The position numbers and the translations under genes were made by a program. Under the pieces are notes generated by a model, which was not told where the DNA came from, made no database searches, and saw nothing but the letters and a program-made list of their open reading frames with translations. A stretch of 64,000 bases of DNA from JAVJQS01 sp040218815 (GTDB lineage Bacteria; Bacteroidota; Bacteroidia; Flavobacteriales_E; Vicingaceae): the NCBI GenBank assembly GCA_040218815.1, contig JAVJQS010000003.1, positions 1 to 64,000 on the forward strand, given 5' to 3'. Of the stretch, positions 53,920 to 62,533 are shown in pieces. The first letter of the stretch is position 1. Every line of letters begins with the position of its first letter.

Positions 53920-56900
53920 ATGAGCGAAAGAATACTCAAAGCCTTAATGCAATTGTTTGCAATTGTTGCAAACGTCGGCCGAGACGATTCAAATAGCAAA
54001 GAGTTTGTACGTCAATTTCTAGATGAACAACTCAATAAAGAATTACTTGAAGAATATTTACTTGTATATGAACGCTTTTATGAAGAGCAGAATAAAAAGC
54101 GTGAAGGGTTAAAAGCAAGAAAAAGAACTTCCCTTAACTCTGTTAAGGTGCTCAAAATTTGCATTGAGATCAACAAGGAGTTAACTCAGAAGCAAAAGGT
54201 TTATGTGTTGGTTCAACTTTTGGAATTTATCTACCAAAATAACAACGATACAGACCAGGCAATTGAATTTGTTGAAACTGTTGCTGATTCATTCAACATT
54301 GATAAAGAAGAATATCAAATAACAAAAGACTTTATAAGCTCCCCATCAGATAAAAGTCCAACTGTTGACTCCATATTATTAATAAATGACCGTGACAAGC
54401 TTTCTGGAGATCATCAGCACATTATAGCTGATGGAATAGACGGAGAAGTAAGAATACTAATGGTGGAAAGTGTTAATACACTTTTCATGAAGTATTTTGG
54501 TAGAACTGAACTTCAATTAAACGGTCAATTAATTAACCCAGAGAAAACCTATGTTCTCACCCAAGGTTCTTCGCTCCGTGGCTCTAAAGTCAAACCAATC
54601 TACTACAGTGATATTATCAATGCCTTTCTTAGTGATTCTGATGGAGAAAAAACTAGCTTTTTAGTCGATGATATTAGCTATAAATTTAAAAATGGGAACA
54701 TTGGATTACACCCCTTAACTATAGATGAAGAGTCGGGAAATTTGGTGGGAATAATGGGTGCAAGTGGCTCTGGTAAATCAACCTTGCTAAATGTTTTAAA
54801 TGGGAACTACCAACCTACAGAAGGAACCGTAAAAATTAATGGCTTTGACATCCACGATAAAGCTAATAAGGAGAAAATTGAAGGCGTAATTGGTTACGTT
54901 GCTCAAGATGATTTGCTAATTGAAGAGCTTACCGTTTTTCAAAATATTTATTATAATGCGAAACTTTGTTTTGGTGACCTTTCTGACAAACAAATAATTC
55001 GACTTACCTTCAAGGTATTAAACAGCTTGGGGCTTTATGAAACAAAAGACCTTAAAGTTGGAAGCCCTTTAGAAAAAACAATTAGTGGCGGTCAACGAAA
55101 AAGAGTAAATATAGCCTTAGAACTAATACGGGAACCCTCTATCTTGTTTGTTGATGAACCCACCTCTGGGCTTTCATCAAGAGACTCTGAAAACATCATG
55201 GATTTGCTCAAGGAACTAACCTTAAGGGGCAAATTAATTTTTGTGGTTATTCATCAACCTTCTTCTGAGATATTTAAGATGTTTGATAAACTGATTATCT
55301 TAGATACTGGAGGGTATTTGATTTATGCTGGAAACCCAGTGGATGCAATTGTTTATTTCAAACAGCAGACACAACAAGCCAATGCAGTTGAGAGCGAATG
55401 TCCTCAATGTGGAAATGTAAATCCCGAACAAATATTTAATATTATTGAGTCTAAAACACTTGATGAATATGGTAATCAAACAGACCATAGAAAAATAAAC
55501 CCTGTCGATTGGTATGCAAAGTATCAAGAAAATTTAGCCCTAAATAATAAAAGCCGAAAAGAGGAAATTAACCACCAACCAGAAACCAACTTAAAGATTC
55601 CGAATGCATGGAAGCAATTTAAAGTTTTCATTAAGCGAGATGTACTGTCAAAATTGACAAACAAGCAATACCTCTTAATAAACTTCTTAGAGGCACCAGT
55701 TTTGGCCTTTATACTTTCCTTTATTATAAAGTATTCAAATACCGATGAAGCAACAAGCACAGGTTATATTTTTAGAGAAAATGAGAACCTCACTGCATAT
55801 ATTTTTATGAGTGTGATAGTTGCCTTGTTTTTAGGCTTAACTGTTGCCGCAGAAGAAATAATTCGGGATAGAAAAATTCTTAAGAGAGAAAAGTTCCTCA
55901 ACCTTAGTAAAGGCAGTTACTTGCTTTCTAAAATCAGTATCATGTTTACTGTATCAGCCATTCAAATTTTAACTTTTGTATTGGTTGGAAATACAATCCT
56001 AGAAATAAAAGGAATGTATTTGGAGTATTGGTTAATTCTATTTTCAGCAGCATGTTTCGCAAATATGCTTGGGCTAAATATTTCTTCAAGTTTTGATTCT
56101 GCTGTAACCATATATATCCTTATTCCATTTTTAGTAATTCCACAGTTAATATTGAGTGGAGTCATTGTGAAGTTCGATAAATTAAATCCTGTTATTACAA
56201 TTCAGAAAAAGGTGCCACTAGCAGGAGAGGTGATGGTTTCGAAATGGGCATTTGAAGCGTTGGCTGTAAATCAATTTAAAAACAACAAATTTAACAAGCA
56301 GTTTTTCTATATCGATAAAGACATAAAGACAACGAGCTTTAGAAAGAACTTTTGGCTAAGTCGATTAAAAGACCGGGTTAATTTCCTAAAAAGAAACTTG
56401 AAAAATGAAGTTGATGAGGCAGAGCTTTTGGCAGCCACCAATCTTTTATATAATGAGTTAAGGAAAGAAAATGAACGCAATGAAATGCATAAATTTTCTG
56501 AAATTGAAGGTCTCTCTGAAGGAATACCTTCGAAAGCAGTTGTTGATGCAACTGACCGTTACTTAGACTTATTAGGCGACTATTATATTGAACAATACAA
56601 CATCTATAGCGATGAAAAAGATCGACTTCTTATACAACTCAATCAAAATGAAGAAGAAAAAGAAGCATTTATTGAACTTAAAAATATGTATACCAATGAA
56701 TCTCTTGAAGATTTAGTGACCAATAAAAATGATTTAGACAAAATCATTGAATGGAAAGGTGAACTAATTCAACGTGCCGATCCGATTTATAAAAATCCAA
56801 GAGGATTTAGAGCTCACTTTTTAGCACCATCTAAAAAATTATTTGGAACTTACATTACTACCTTTTCAGCCAATTTACTAGTCATTTGGAGTTTCTCCAT

Positions 56901-56985
56901 TTTCTTAGCAATTACCTTATATTATGATGCCTTGCGTAAACTTCTTAAGAATCTAGGAAAGTTGCTTAAACGAAAGGAATATTAA
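53920..56985 (+). CDS. ABCG-like fused ABC transporter with N-terminal TerB-like extension (1021 aa)
   Basis: N-terminal helical part of about 140 residues (LMQLFAIVANVGRDD, QKQKVYVLVQLLEFIY) resembling TerB-like domains. A small beta domain follows (about 165-235). The ATPase has Walker A GASGSGKSTLL (about 280), signature ISGGQRKR (about 389) and Walker B ILFVDEPTSGLSS (about 408). A lone CPQCG pair lies near 494. ABC2-type helices are near 584, 625, 668, 701 and 730; a long charged coiled-coil-like segment (about 780-960) precedes the last helix (about 981). The ATPase-then-membrane order is that of ABCG/White half-transporters; it probably dimerises. Substrate unknown; lipid or surface-molecule export is a guess. 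Confidence 0.87.
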   Translation: MSERILKALMQLFAIVANVGRDDSNSKEFVRQFLDEQLNKELLEEYLLVYERFYEEQNKKREGLKARKRTSLNSVKVLKICIEINKELTQKQKVYVLVQLLEFIYQNNNDTDQAIEFVETVADSFNIDKEEYQITKDFISSPSDKSPTVDSILLINDRDKLSGDHQHIIADGIDGEVRILMVESVNTLFMKYFGRTELQLNGQLINPEKTYVLTQGSSLRGSKVKPIYYSDIINAFLSDSDGEKTSFLVDDISYKFKNGNIGLHPLTIDEESGNLVGIMGASGSGKSTLLNVLNGNYQPTEGTVKINGFDIHDKANKEKIEGVIGYVAQDDLLIEELTVFQNIYYNAKLCFGDLSDKQIIRLTFKVLNSLGLYETKDLKVGSPLEKTISGGQRKRVNIALELIREPSILFVDEPTSGLSSRDSENIMDLLKELTLRGKLIFVVIHQPSSEIFKMFDKLIILDTGGYLIYAGNPVDAIVYFKQQTQQANAVESECPQCGNVNPEQIFNIIESKTLDEYGNQTDHRKINPVDWYAKYQENLALNNKSRKEEINHQPETNLKIPNAWKQFKVFIKRDVLSKLTNKQYLLINFLEAPVLAFILSFIIKYSNTDEATSTGYIFRENENLTAYIFMSVIVALFLGLTVAAEEIIRDRKILKREKFLNLSKGSYLLSKISIMFTVSAIQILTFVLVGNTILEIKGMYLEYWLILFSAACFANMLGLNISSSFDSAVTIYILIPFLVIPQLILSGVIVKFDKLNPVITIQKKVPLAGEVMVSKWAFEALAVNQFKNNKFNKQFFYIDKDIKTTSFRKNFWLSRLKDRVNFLKRNLKNEVDEAELLAATNLLYNELRKENERNEMHKFSEIEGLSEGIPSKAVVDATDRYLDLLGDYYIEQYNIYSDEKDRLLIQLNQNEEEKEAFIELKNMYTNESLEDLVTNKNDLDKIIEWKGELIQRADPIYKNPRGFRAHFLAPSKKLFGTYITTFSANLLVIWSFSIFLAITLYYDALRKLLKNLGKLLKRKEY

Positions 56986-57053
56986 AATACTATCCCAAAT
57001 TACATAGAAGTTTAGCAAAGCAATTGTTAATTGTGACTTTTTTAGCTATTTAT

Positions 57054-59321
57054 CTATTCCTCCTTCTGAATTCTAAACCGAACACCTCCATACACCATCC
57101 GACCAAAAATTGGACCCCAAACTAAGGAAGCATCAAAATTATTTCCAAAAGGGTTTTCAGGATCTATTATTGGATTGTCTTGTCGGAAATCAAAGATATT
57201 CTCCATGCCGCCATATATCGCCCAACGCTTATTCACATTGTGGGTTATTTGAGCATTAAACAACATAAATGAAGGGGAAGAGGTACTTCGCTGATATTCT
57301 ACCGGATTATCAGCCGTTGTTGGAATGCGCTGCTCCCCTATCCATTGTGCTGTTAAATCAAACATCCAGTTTTTACCTTTTAAGCTAGGTTGAGTCTCGT
57401 ATGAAAAGTTAGCAAATAGTCGGTGCTTCGCCGTTAATGGCTTTTGCTTCAATCCACTAATAAAATTCGTTCTTACCTCTAACCAACGATAAGCTAAGCG
57501 CATATTTAAAAACTTTAAGAGTTCATAATTCAGCTCTACTTGTGCACTGTTTGAATAGGAGTCTCCATTTAGATTATGAAATACCACCTCCCCAGCACTT
57601 TCATCTAAGTCTACCACCACTTGTTCTTGAAATTCAGTACGGTAAAAATCCAAGCTTACATATCCATCACGGTAGTCCAGCTTGAAGTTGCGCATGATGT
57701 TAAAGCCAAAATTCCAAGCTCTTTCAGCTTCCAAACCATAAGGCAAGTTGTTGTCCTTACTCATAATCTCAAACGTTCTTGAGGTGGCTAATAGGGACTG
57801 TCGTTCTGCAAAAATATTCGCTGTTCGTTGTCCACTACCGGCCAATACCCTAAACACTGTTTGTTCATCTGCTGCCCACCTGGCATGTAAGCGAGGAGTT
57901 AAAAAACTTCCAAACAGATTATGATGATCAGCACGCAGACCTGCTACTAGTGTTATATTATTTGAGGGTTGGTAGGTGTATTCAAAGAATGCTCCTGGAA
58001 CGCTTTCAGTTCGATCAAAATTTAAGGAATCTAATTGTTCCTCATAATCGTCGTACAAGTAACTTAGCCCAGTTTTAAACTTATGAAAGCTGTTGCCTAT
58101 AATCGATTGGTAGATTAAGTTAGCATACCCACTTCGTTCGGTAGCATCATACTTTCGATTGCCGAAAAAGGATTCTTGATCATGATAAAGCGCTGACATT
58201 TGCAGGCCAATACTCTTGTATCTCAAGTTAGGAAATACATAACCAGTCTTTGTGAAAGCTTCAATTCGCTCGGTATTAATTTCCAATTGATAGGGCTCAA
58301 AATTAATCGTGCCTTCTTGATCGTCGATGAAGTTTTGTGTTTGTCCGCCTTCTTTAGCATCATTTACATAGTGCACCCCGATTTGGCCCATCCATCCATT
58401 TTGGCCAGTATATTTCCAGCGGTTCATTACATTGATCTGTTGCTGAGTGGGGAAATCCATGAACCCATCGTCATTCCGATCTTGCTCTATTGGTCGAACA
58501 TTTCCATGCAAAAGCAAAGTAGTTCCCCAATGCTCAGAAACCTGTTGTGTATTGATAAAATTGACTTCGGTTCTACCGGATTGGTTGGCAAAAACGTTTA
58601 AAAAGCTTTGTTCTCCTTCATCTGGCTTTTTTAACTCCGTATTGATCTGGCCGGCAATACTTTCATAGCCGTTAACTACAGAGCCTACACCTTTTGTAAC
58701 TTGTATGGAGCTGATCCATGTTCCGGGAATAAAAGACAAGCCGAAAGCATTTCCCAAGCCACGAATTCCTGGCATATTTTCCCGACTAATCATGGTATAA
58801 GGTCCATCTAAACCCAACATTTGAATTTGCTTAGACCCTGTGATAGCATCAGTAAAGTTGACATCAACTGATGGGTTGGTCTCAAAACTTTCAGACAGAT
58901 TACAACAAGCTGCCTTAAAAAGCTCTCGTTCACTGATGTTCTCTTGCTGAAGTGGGTTTATAAAGGACATCTCAGAAGTTCTCCTGCGGTATTCAATTTC
59001 AACTTCGTCCAATGCAACCGACTGCTTTAGTTGCACAGTAATGGGTTTATTAAAATTGCTAATTGAGATGGTGTCAGCAGTATACCCAACAGAACTAACA
59101 ATCAATCGACTTGATTCCTCAGATAAAGCCAAGTGAAAACTTCCTGAAGTATCTGTAGTGGTGCCAATATTGGTTCCCTGCCAATAAACATTAGCGAAGG
59201 GTACTGGCATTATGCGCCCTTTCCTATCCTCTGAAAGCACCACTCCACTCAGACTTTCTTGAGCAAAAAGCGCAGCAATTCCTAGCTGCGAAAGCAGCAA
59301 GTAAATTATTATTTTTTTCAT
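57054..59321 (-). CDS. TonB-dependent receptor, metal-uptake type
   Basis: A 755-residue outer-membrane receptor. Signal peptide to about residue 20, carboxypeptidase-regulatory domain (about 22-105), plug domain (about 120-235) with ACCNLSESFETNPSVDV and KQIQMLGLDGPYTM, then a 22-strand type barrel ending with an aromatic-rich strand (GVRFRIQKEE). I recall the Cys-Cys containing plug motif from receptors that sit beside HMA-domain proteins. Together with the two upstream genes this suggests import or handling of copper or a similar metal; the metal is inferred. It is the last gene of a minus-strand operon. Confidence 0.92.
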   Translation of the reverse strand: MKKIIIYLLLSQLGIAALFAQESLSGVVLSEDRKGRIMPVPFANVYWQGTNIGTTTDTSGSFHLALSEESSRLIVSSVGYTADTISISNFNKPITVQLKQSVALDEVEIEYRRRTSEMSFINPLQQENISERELFKAACCNLSESFETNPSVDVNFTDAITGSKQIQMLGLDGPYTMISRENMPGIRGLGNAFGLSFIPGTWISSIQVTKGVGSVVNGYESIAGQINTELKKPDEGEQSFLNVFANQSGRTEVNFINTQQVSEHWGTTLLLHGNVRPIEQDRNDDGFMDFPTQQQINVMNRWKYTGQNGWMGQIGVHYVNDAKEGGQTQNFIDDQEGTINFEPYQLEINTERIEAFTKTGYVFPNLRYKSIGLQMSALYHDQESFFGNRKYDATERSGYANLIYQSIIGNSFHKFKTGLSYLYDDYEEQLDSLNFDRTESVPGAFFEYTYQPSNNITLVAGLRADHHNLFGSFLTPRLHARWAADEQTVFRVLAGSGQRTANIFAERQSLLATSRTFEIMSKDNNLPYGLEAERAWNFGFNIMRNFKLDYRDGYVSLDFYRTEFQEQVVVDLDESAGEVVFHNLNGDSYSNSAQVELNYELLKFLNMRLAYRWLEVRTNFISGLKQKPLTAKHRLFANFSYETQPSLKGKNWMFDLTAQWIGEQRIPTTADNPVEYQRSTSSPSFMLFNAQITHNVNKRWAIYGGMENIFDFRQDNPIIDPENPFGNNFDASLVWGPIFGRMVYGGVRFRIQKEE

Positions 59322-59332
59322 AACTTCCTAGA

Positions 59333-59692
59333 TTAATGCCCGCACTTTGCACCGTCTTTATAGCGGCAGCAATCAGGAAGTTTTGTATAGGCAGAGCTAT
59401 CAGCTGGAATTTGGGAGGTTTCGTGGCCGTAATCGGCAACAGACTGGTGAATTTCAGCTTCAGTAGTTTTTCCATTCTTATAGACCACTTTTAGTTGCTG
59501 AGTTTCTTTATCCCATTCTGCCAACTTTACCCCATTGGTTCGCATAGCGGCATTCTCTATACGCGTTTTACACATATCGCAAACACCTTTAACTTCAAAG
59601 GATGTTTCAATAATTTTTTTATCTGCTTCATCTTGTGCATTTACAAGAGCAAATGACAATAAAGCGAAACTTAAAATAAATAACTTTTTCAT
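59333..59692 (-). CDS. Secreted heavy-metal-associated (HMA) domain protein
   Basis: A 119-residue protein. Signal peptide to about residue 19 (LVNAQ), then one HMA ferredoxin-like domain (about 29-95) with the metal-binding pair Cys38 and Cys41 in GVCDMC. A Cys/His tail (PDCCRYKDGAKCGH) adds possible ligands. HMA domains carry Cu(I) and similar ions; being periplasmic, it could hand metal to or from the TonB receptor whose gene starts 11 bp downstream. Confidence 0.92.
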   Translation of the reverse strand: MKKLFILSFALLSFALVNAQDEADKKIIETSFEVKGVCDMCKTRIENAAMRTNGVKLAEWDKETQQLKVVYKNGKTTEAEIHQSVADYGHETSQIPADSSAYTKLPDCCRYKDGAKCGH

Positions 59693-59791
59693 AATAAAAT
59701 CTTTTTATATTATTTGATATCAATAACTTATAGAAATATTTAAAACTTGTATTTATTTTTTTAATAAAGACAAGTCAATAGAAAAAGAAAT

Positions 59792-60208
59792 TTATCCGTA
59801 GAGGGTATACCTATTAAATAAGCGATATAAGGGCAGTTGATTTCGCTCAGGCGGATGTTCAAACACCAAGGCCTCATCTTCATTGAGTGGAGTATCAACA
59901 ATGAGCTTAGAAACTAAAGGATGAATACTTTTTAAAGCAAGCTGATCGAAATTAGGTCGCTGGATGTTTGTTTTTTGGAGATCTACATCAAGCTGTAAGT
60001 ATTGAAATTCATCATCACAGCAGGACTCTTTTTTACCTTTACTGCATGCTTCCTCTCCTCCTTCATCAGCGCAAGGGTTAGCTTGAAAGTACAAACTAAC
60101 TTCAGCTAAAAAGTCACCACAATAATGCTTGTACACCTGAACACCTAGAACGGAGCTCAAAAATGAAAGCAGAAGTATAAATGAAAATATGTATTTCAGC
60201 TTTTTCAC
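59792..60208 (-). CDS. HYC_CC_PP family protein
   Basis: A 138-residue protein starting with GTG. One N-terminal membrane segment (about 6-25) may be a signal anchor. The three family motifs are present: HYC at 28-30, Cys63-Cys64, and Pro119-Pro120 near the aromatic C-terminus (LYRLFNRYTLYG). Extra cysteines (46, 55) make it a plausible metal binder. In Bacteroidota this family neighbours HMA proteins and TonB receptors, as here (100 bp upstream of the HMA gene). Function is not established. Confidence 0.9.
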   Translation of the reverse strand: MKKLKYIFSFILLLSFLSSVLGVQVYKHYCGDFLAEVSLYFQANPCADEGGEEACSKGKKESCCDDEFQYLQLDVDLQKTNIQRPNFDQLALKSIHPLVSKLIVDTPLNEDEALVFEHPPERNQLPLYRLFNRYTLYG

Positions 60209-60307
60209 AATACAAATTTAAGCAATGTTTCATAAGTTAATTATTAATTCACAGGCATTAACAGTTTAATAGAGTAACTGATAGCTAATTATACACCCAT
60301 TAAAACC

Positions 60308-60315
60308 TAATTTTG
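60308..60315 (+). promoter_or_regulatory. -7 element giving a leaderless helicase mRNA
   Basis: TAATTTTG, a full match to TAnnTTTG, ends 4 bp before ATG 60320, so transcription would begin at the start codon. The -33 region is not recognisable. Confidence 0.5.
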
Positions 60316-60319
60316 CGGT

Positions 60320-61630
60320 ATGGCCAATTTTCAGAAAAGTCAACCCGGTATTCTCAAAAAGCTAAAGATTGATCAACTCAATCCTATGCAGGAAGAAGCT
60401 AAAACAGCTATTGCAAATAACAATGATGTAATGTTGCTCTCGCCAACAGGAACGGGAAAAACCTTGGCCTTCCTATTGCCATTAATCGACCAATTAGACC
60501 CCACTTTAGAAGAGATTCAATTGTTGATTTTAGTTCCTTCAAGAGAACTGGCCATTCAAATCAACCAAGTACTTCGCGAAATGGGATCAGGCTTAAAAAC
60601 CAATGCGGTATACGGCGGAAAATCTGGTTCAAAAGACCGCATGGAGTTGAAACATCGTCCAGCAATTTTAGTCGGTACACCAGGCCGCGTGGCTGATCAT
60701 TTGAGAAGACATACTTTTAGCTCAGAGTATATAAAAACTTTGGTGCTAGATGAGTTTGATAAATCACTTGAAGTAGGATTTGAAAAGGAAATGAAAGAAA
60801 TACTTTCTTCCCTTTTTAACTTGGAAAAACGCATTTTAACTTCTGCCACTTTTGGTGTTGAAGTACCTGCCTTTGTTGGCCTAAAGAATTTAACGACCAT
60901 TGATTATTTAAAGGAAGAAGGCAGTAACTTGCAATTGGTTTCAGTGGCATCCCCTTCAAAAGATAAGCTTGAAACCTTAGTGAAGCTCTTGGCGAACTTA
61001 GGAGAGCAATCAGGAATAATTTTTTGCAATTTTAAAGAGAGTATTGAGCGTGTAAGCAGCTTTTTGATAGAAAATGAAATCCCTCATGCCTGTTTTTATG
61101 GTGGCTTGGACCAACTCGAAAGAGAACGTGCACTAATAAAATTTAGAAATGGTACCCACCGCATTATTATTGCTACCGACTTAGCAGCAAGAGGAATAGA
61201 CGTACCTGAATTAGATTATATCTTGCATTATCAGCTGCCGCCAAGAAAAGAAGAGTTTACCCACAGAAATGGTCGAACAGCTCGAATGAATGCAAAAGGA
61301 ACAGCTTATATTATTCATTGGAAAGAAGAAAGTTTAGCTGACTTCATTGGTCCTACTGAAGAGATGCACCTTGAAGATGCTACTGCCCCTTCCTTGCCTC
61401 CTTGGAAAACAGTATTCATTTCTGGTGGAAGAAAAGATAAAATCTCAAAAGGAGACATCGCAGGATTTTTTATGAAAGAAGGAAAACTCAATAAGAATGA
61501 GCTAGGGGTAATTGAAATTAAAGAAGACTGTGCTTTTGCAGCGGTAGCAGCTAAAAAAGCATTTCAAACCGTTAAAAAACTGAACAATACCCGTTTAAAA
61601 ACAAAGAAAGTACGAATCTCCTTTCTTTAA
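60320..61630 (+). CDS. DEAD-box type RNA helicase with DbpA-like RNA-binding domain
   Basis: A 436-residue ATP-dependent RNA helicase. Motif I SPTGTGKT, motif Ia PSRELA, motif Ib GTPGR, motif II DEFD instead of DEAD, motif III SAT, motif V ATDLAARGID and motif VI HRNGRTAR. The last 75 residues (TVFISGGRKDKISKGDIAGFF) look like the DbpA/CsdA RRM-like domain that binds 23S rRNA hairpin 92 in E. coli DbpA. A role in large-subunit assembly is inferred. Its stop is directly adjacent to the stop of the convergent TspO-like gene. Confidence 0.94.
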   Translation: MANFQKSQPGILKKLKIDQLNPMQEEAKTAIANNNDVMLLSPTGTGKTLAFLLPLIDQLDPTLEEIQLLILVPSRELAIQINQVLREMGSGLKTNAVYGGKSGSKDRMELKHRPAILVGTPGRVADHLRRHTFSSEYIKTLVLDEFDKSLEVGFEKEMKEILSSLFNLEKRILTSATFGVEVPAFVGLKNLTTIDYLKEEGSNLQLVSVASPSKDKLETLVKLLANLGEQSGIIFCNFKESIERVSSFLIENEIPHACFYGGLDQLERERALIKFRNGTHRIIIATDLAARGIDVPELDYILHYQLPPRKEEFTHRNGRTARMNAKGTAYIIHWKEESLADFIGPTEEMHLEDATAPSLPPWKTVFISGGRKDKISKGDIAGFFMKEGKLNKNELGVIEIKEDCAFAAVAAKKAFQTVKKLNNTRLKTKKVRISFL

Positions 61631-62422
61631 TTAAACATTATCTTTTCTAATAAAGGGAAGTGTGGCCCTATTGAGATAAGCATGTCGGGCGGCAACTGCT
61701 CCAATGATAATTGAAGCAAAAATCGCGGTCCACGATAAAAATTGTAAGCCATCCCAATGTTTAACCGCAATAGCGATGAACGCCCAAATGGCAACAGCTG
61801 CAAATTCACGCATATTTCTTTTTTGAATCATTAATATATGAATCACAGAAACTATAGCGATCATTATAATGACCCAAGAAGACTCCTTCAATCCTCCATC
61901 CCAGCCTATTCCTGTTAAATGCGCAGAAACATTCGCCACTAATGCCACCGAAATCCAACCGGCGTATAAGTCTATGGGCCACCAAACAAAAGCCAGCGTC
62001 GGAAGAGGAGCATCCCAACGTTCCATATTTAATTTTAAGATCGCTACAATTAAACTCAGCATAATGACAATCATAACTATGACAGAAATACCGGTAGACT
62101 CCTGTAACCAAAACCACAGCCAACTTGCACTACCCAAGTGCGCTAGAATTAGCCATGGTGCCGACTTTAGAACTACTTCTTCGTCTTCATTATTAGAAAA
62201 TGCAATTTTGATAAGATAAACCGCATAGCAAGTGAGTAACAAATAAATAACTCTCCAAATGGAAAAGGCATAGGCAGCGGGTGTAAAAAGAGTTGAAAAC
62301 TTATCGCTAACAGCTCCAACCGTCTTACCATCTATACTTCCGCTATTGATGTAATAATTCCACCAAATAACAACAGCTAATATCAAAAAATGAAGAATAG
62401 CAAGGAATTTTGAGTTTTTCAT
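61631..62422 (-). CDS. TspO/MBR-like tryptophan-rich membrane protein
   Basis: 263 residues from ATG 62422; a TTG three codons earlier is less likely. About seven to eight helices; the region FSTLFTPAAYAFSIWRVIYLLL is the TspO/MBR hallmark, and tryptophans are abundant (SWLWFWLQ, VWWPIDLYAGW). Bacteroidota have such long, duplicated-looking relatives of TspO (classical TspO has five helices and about 160 residues). TspO binds tetrapyrroles or sterols; function here is unknown. A -7 like CTAATTTG (62429-62436 on the minus strand) ends 6 bp before the ATG. Confidence 0.85.
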   Translation of the reverse strand: MKNSKFLAILHFLILAVVIWWNYYINSGSIDGKTVGAVSDKFSTLFTPAAYAFSIWRVIYLLLTCYAVYLIKIAFSNNEDEEVVLKSAPWLILAHLGSASWLWFWLQESTGISVIVMIVIMLSLIVAILKLNMERWDAPLPTLAFVWWPIDLYAGWISVALVANVSAHLTGIGWDGGLKESSWVIIMIAIVSVIHILMIQKRNMREFAAVAIWAFIAIAVKHWDGLQFLSWTAIFASIIIGAVAARHAYLNRATLPFIRKDNV

Positions 62423-62494
62423 ACGGTTCAAATTAGTTCCGCTAATTTAATTTTTCTTTGGTAAATGCTAAATCTAGGAGCACAATAACCCCTA

Positions 62495-62525
62495 TTGACT
62501 TTTTGAATCATTTTGCTTAGTTTCG
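62495..62525 (+). promoter_or_regulatory. Promoter of mtaB, apparently leaderless
   Basis: TTGA (62495-62498), a 19-bp spacer, then TAGTTTCG (62518-62525, seven of eight consensus positions). The predicted start is 62531-62534, at the ATG of mtaB. Confidence 0.5.
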
Positions 62526-62533
62526 CAATCCTT

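Noticed and set aside
58200..58601. 133-codon plus-strand frame opposite the TonB receptor
   Set aside because: Antisense shadow; the receptor frame is unambiguous.
59224..59475. 83-codon minus-strand frame bridging receptor and HMA genes
   Set aside because: Overlaps both real genes in another frame and has no family features.
61869..62219. 116-codon plus-strand frame opposite the TspO-like gene
   Set aside because: The minus-strand product has a clear TspO hallmark and helices; this frame has no protein features.
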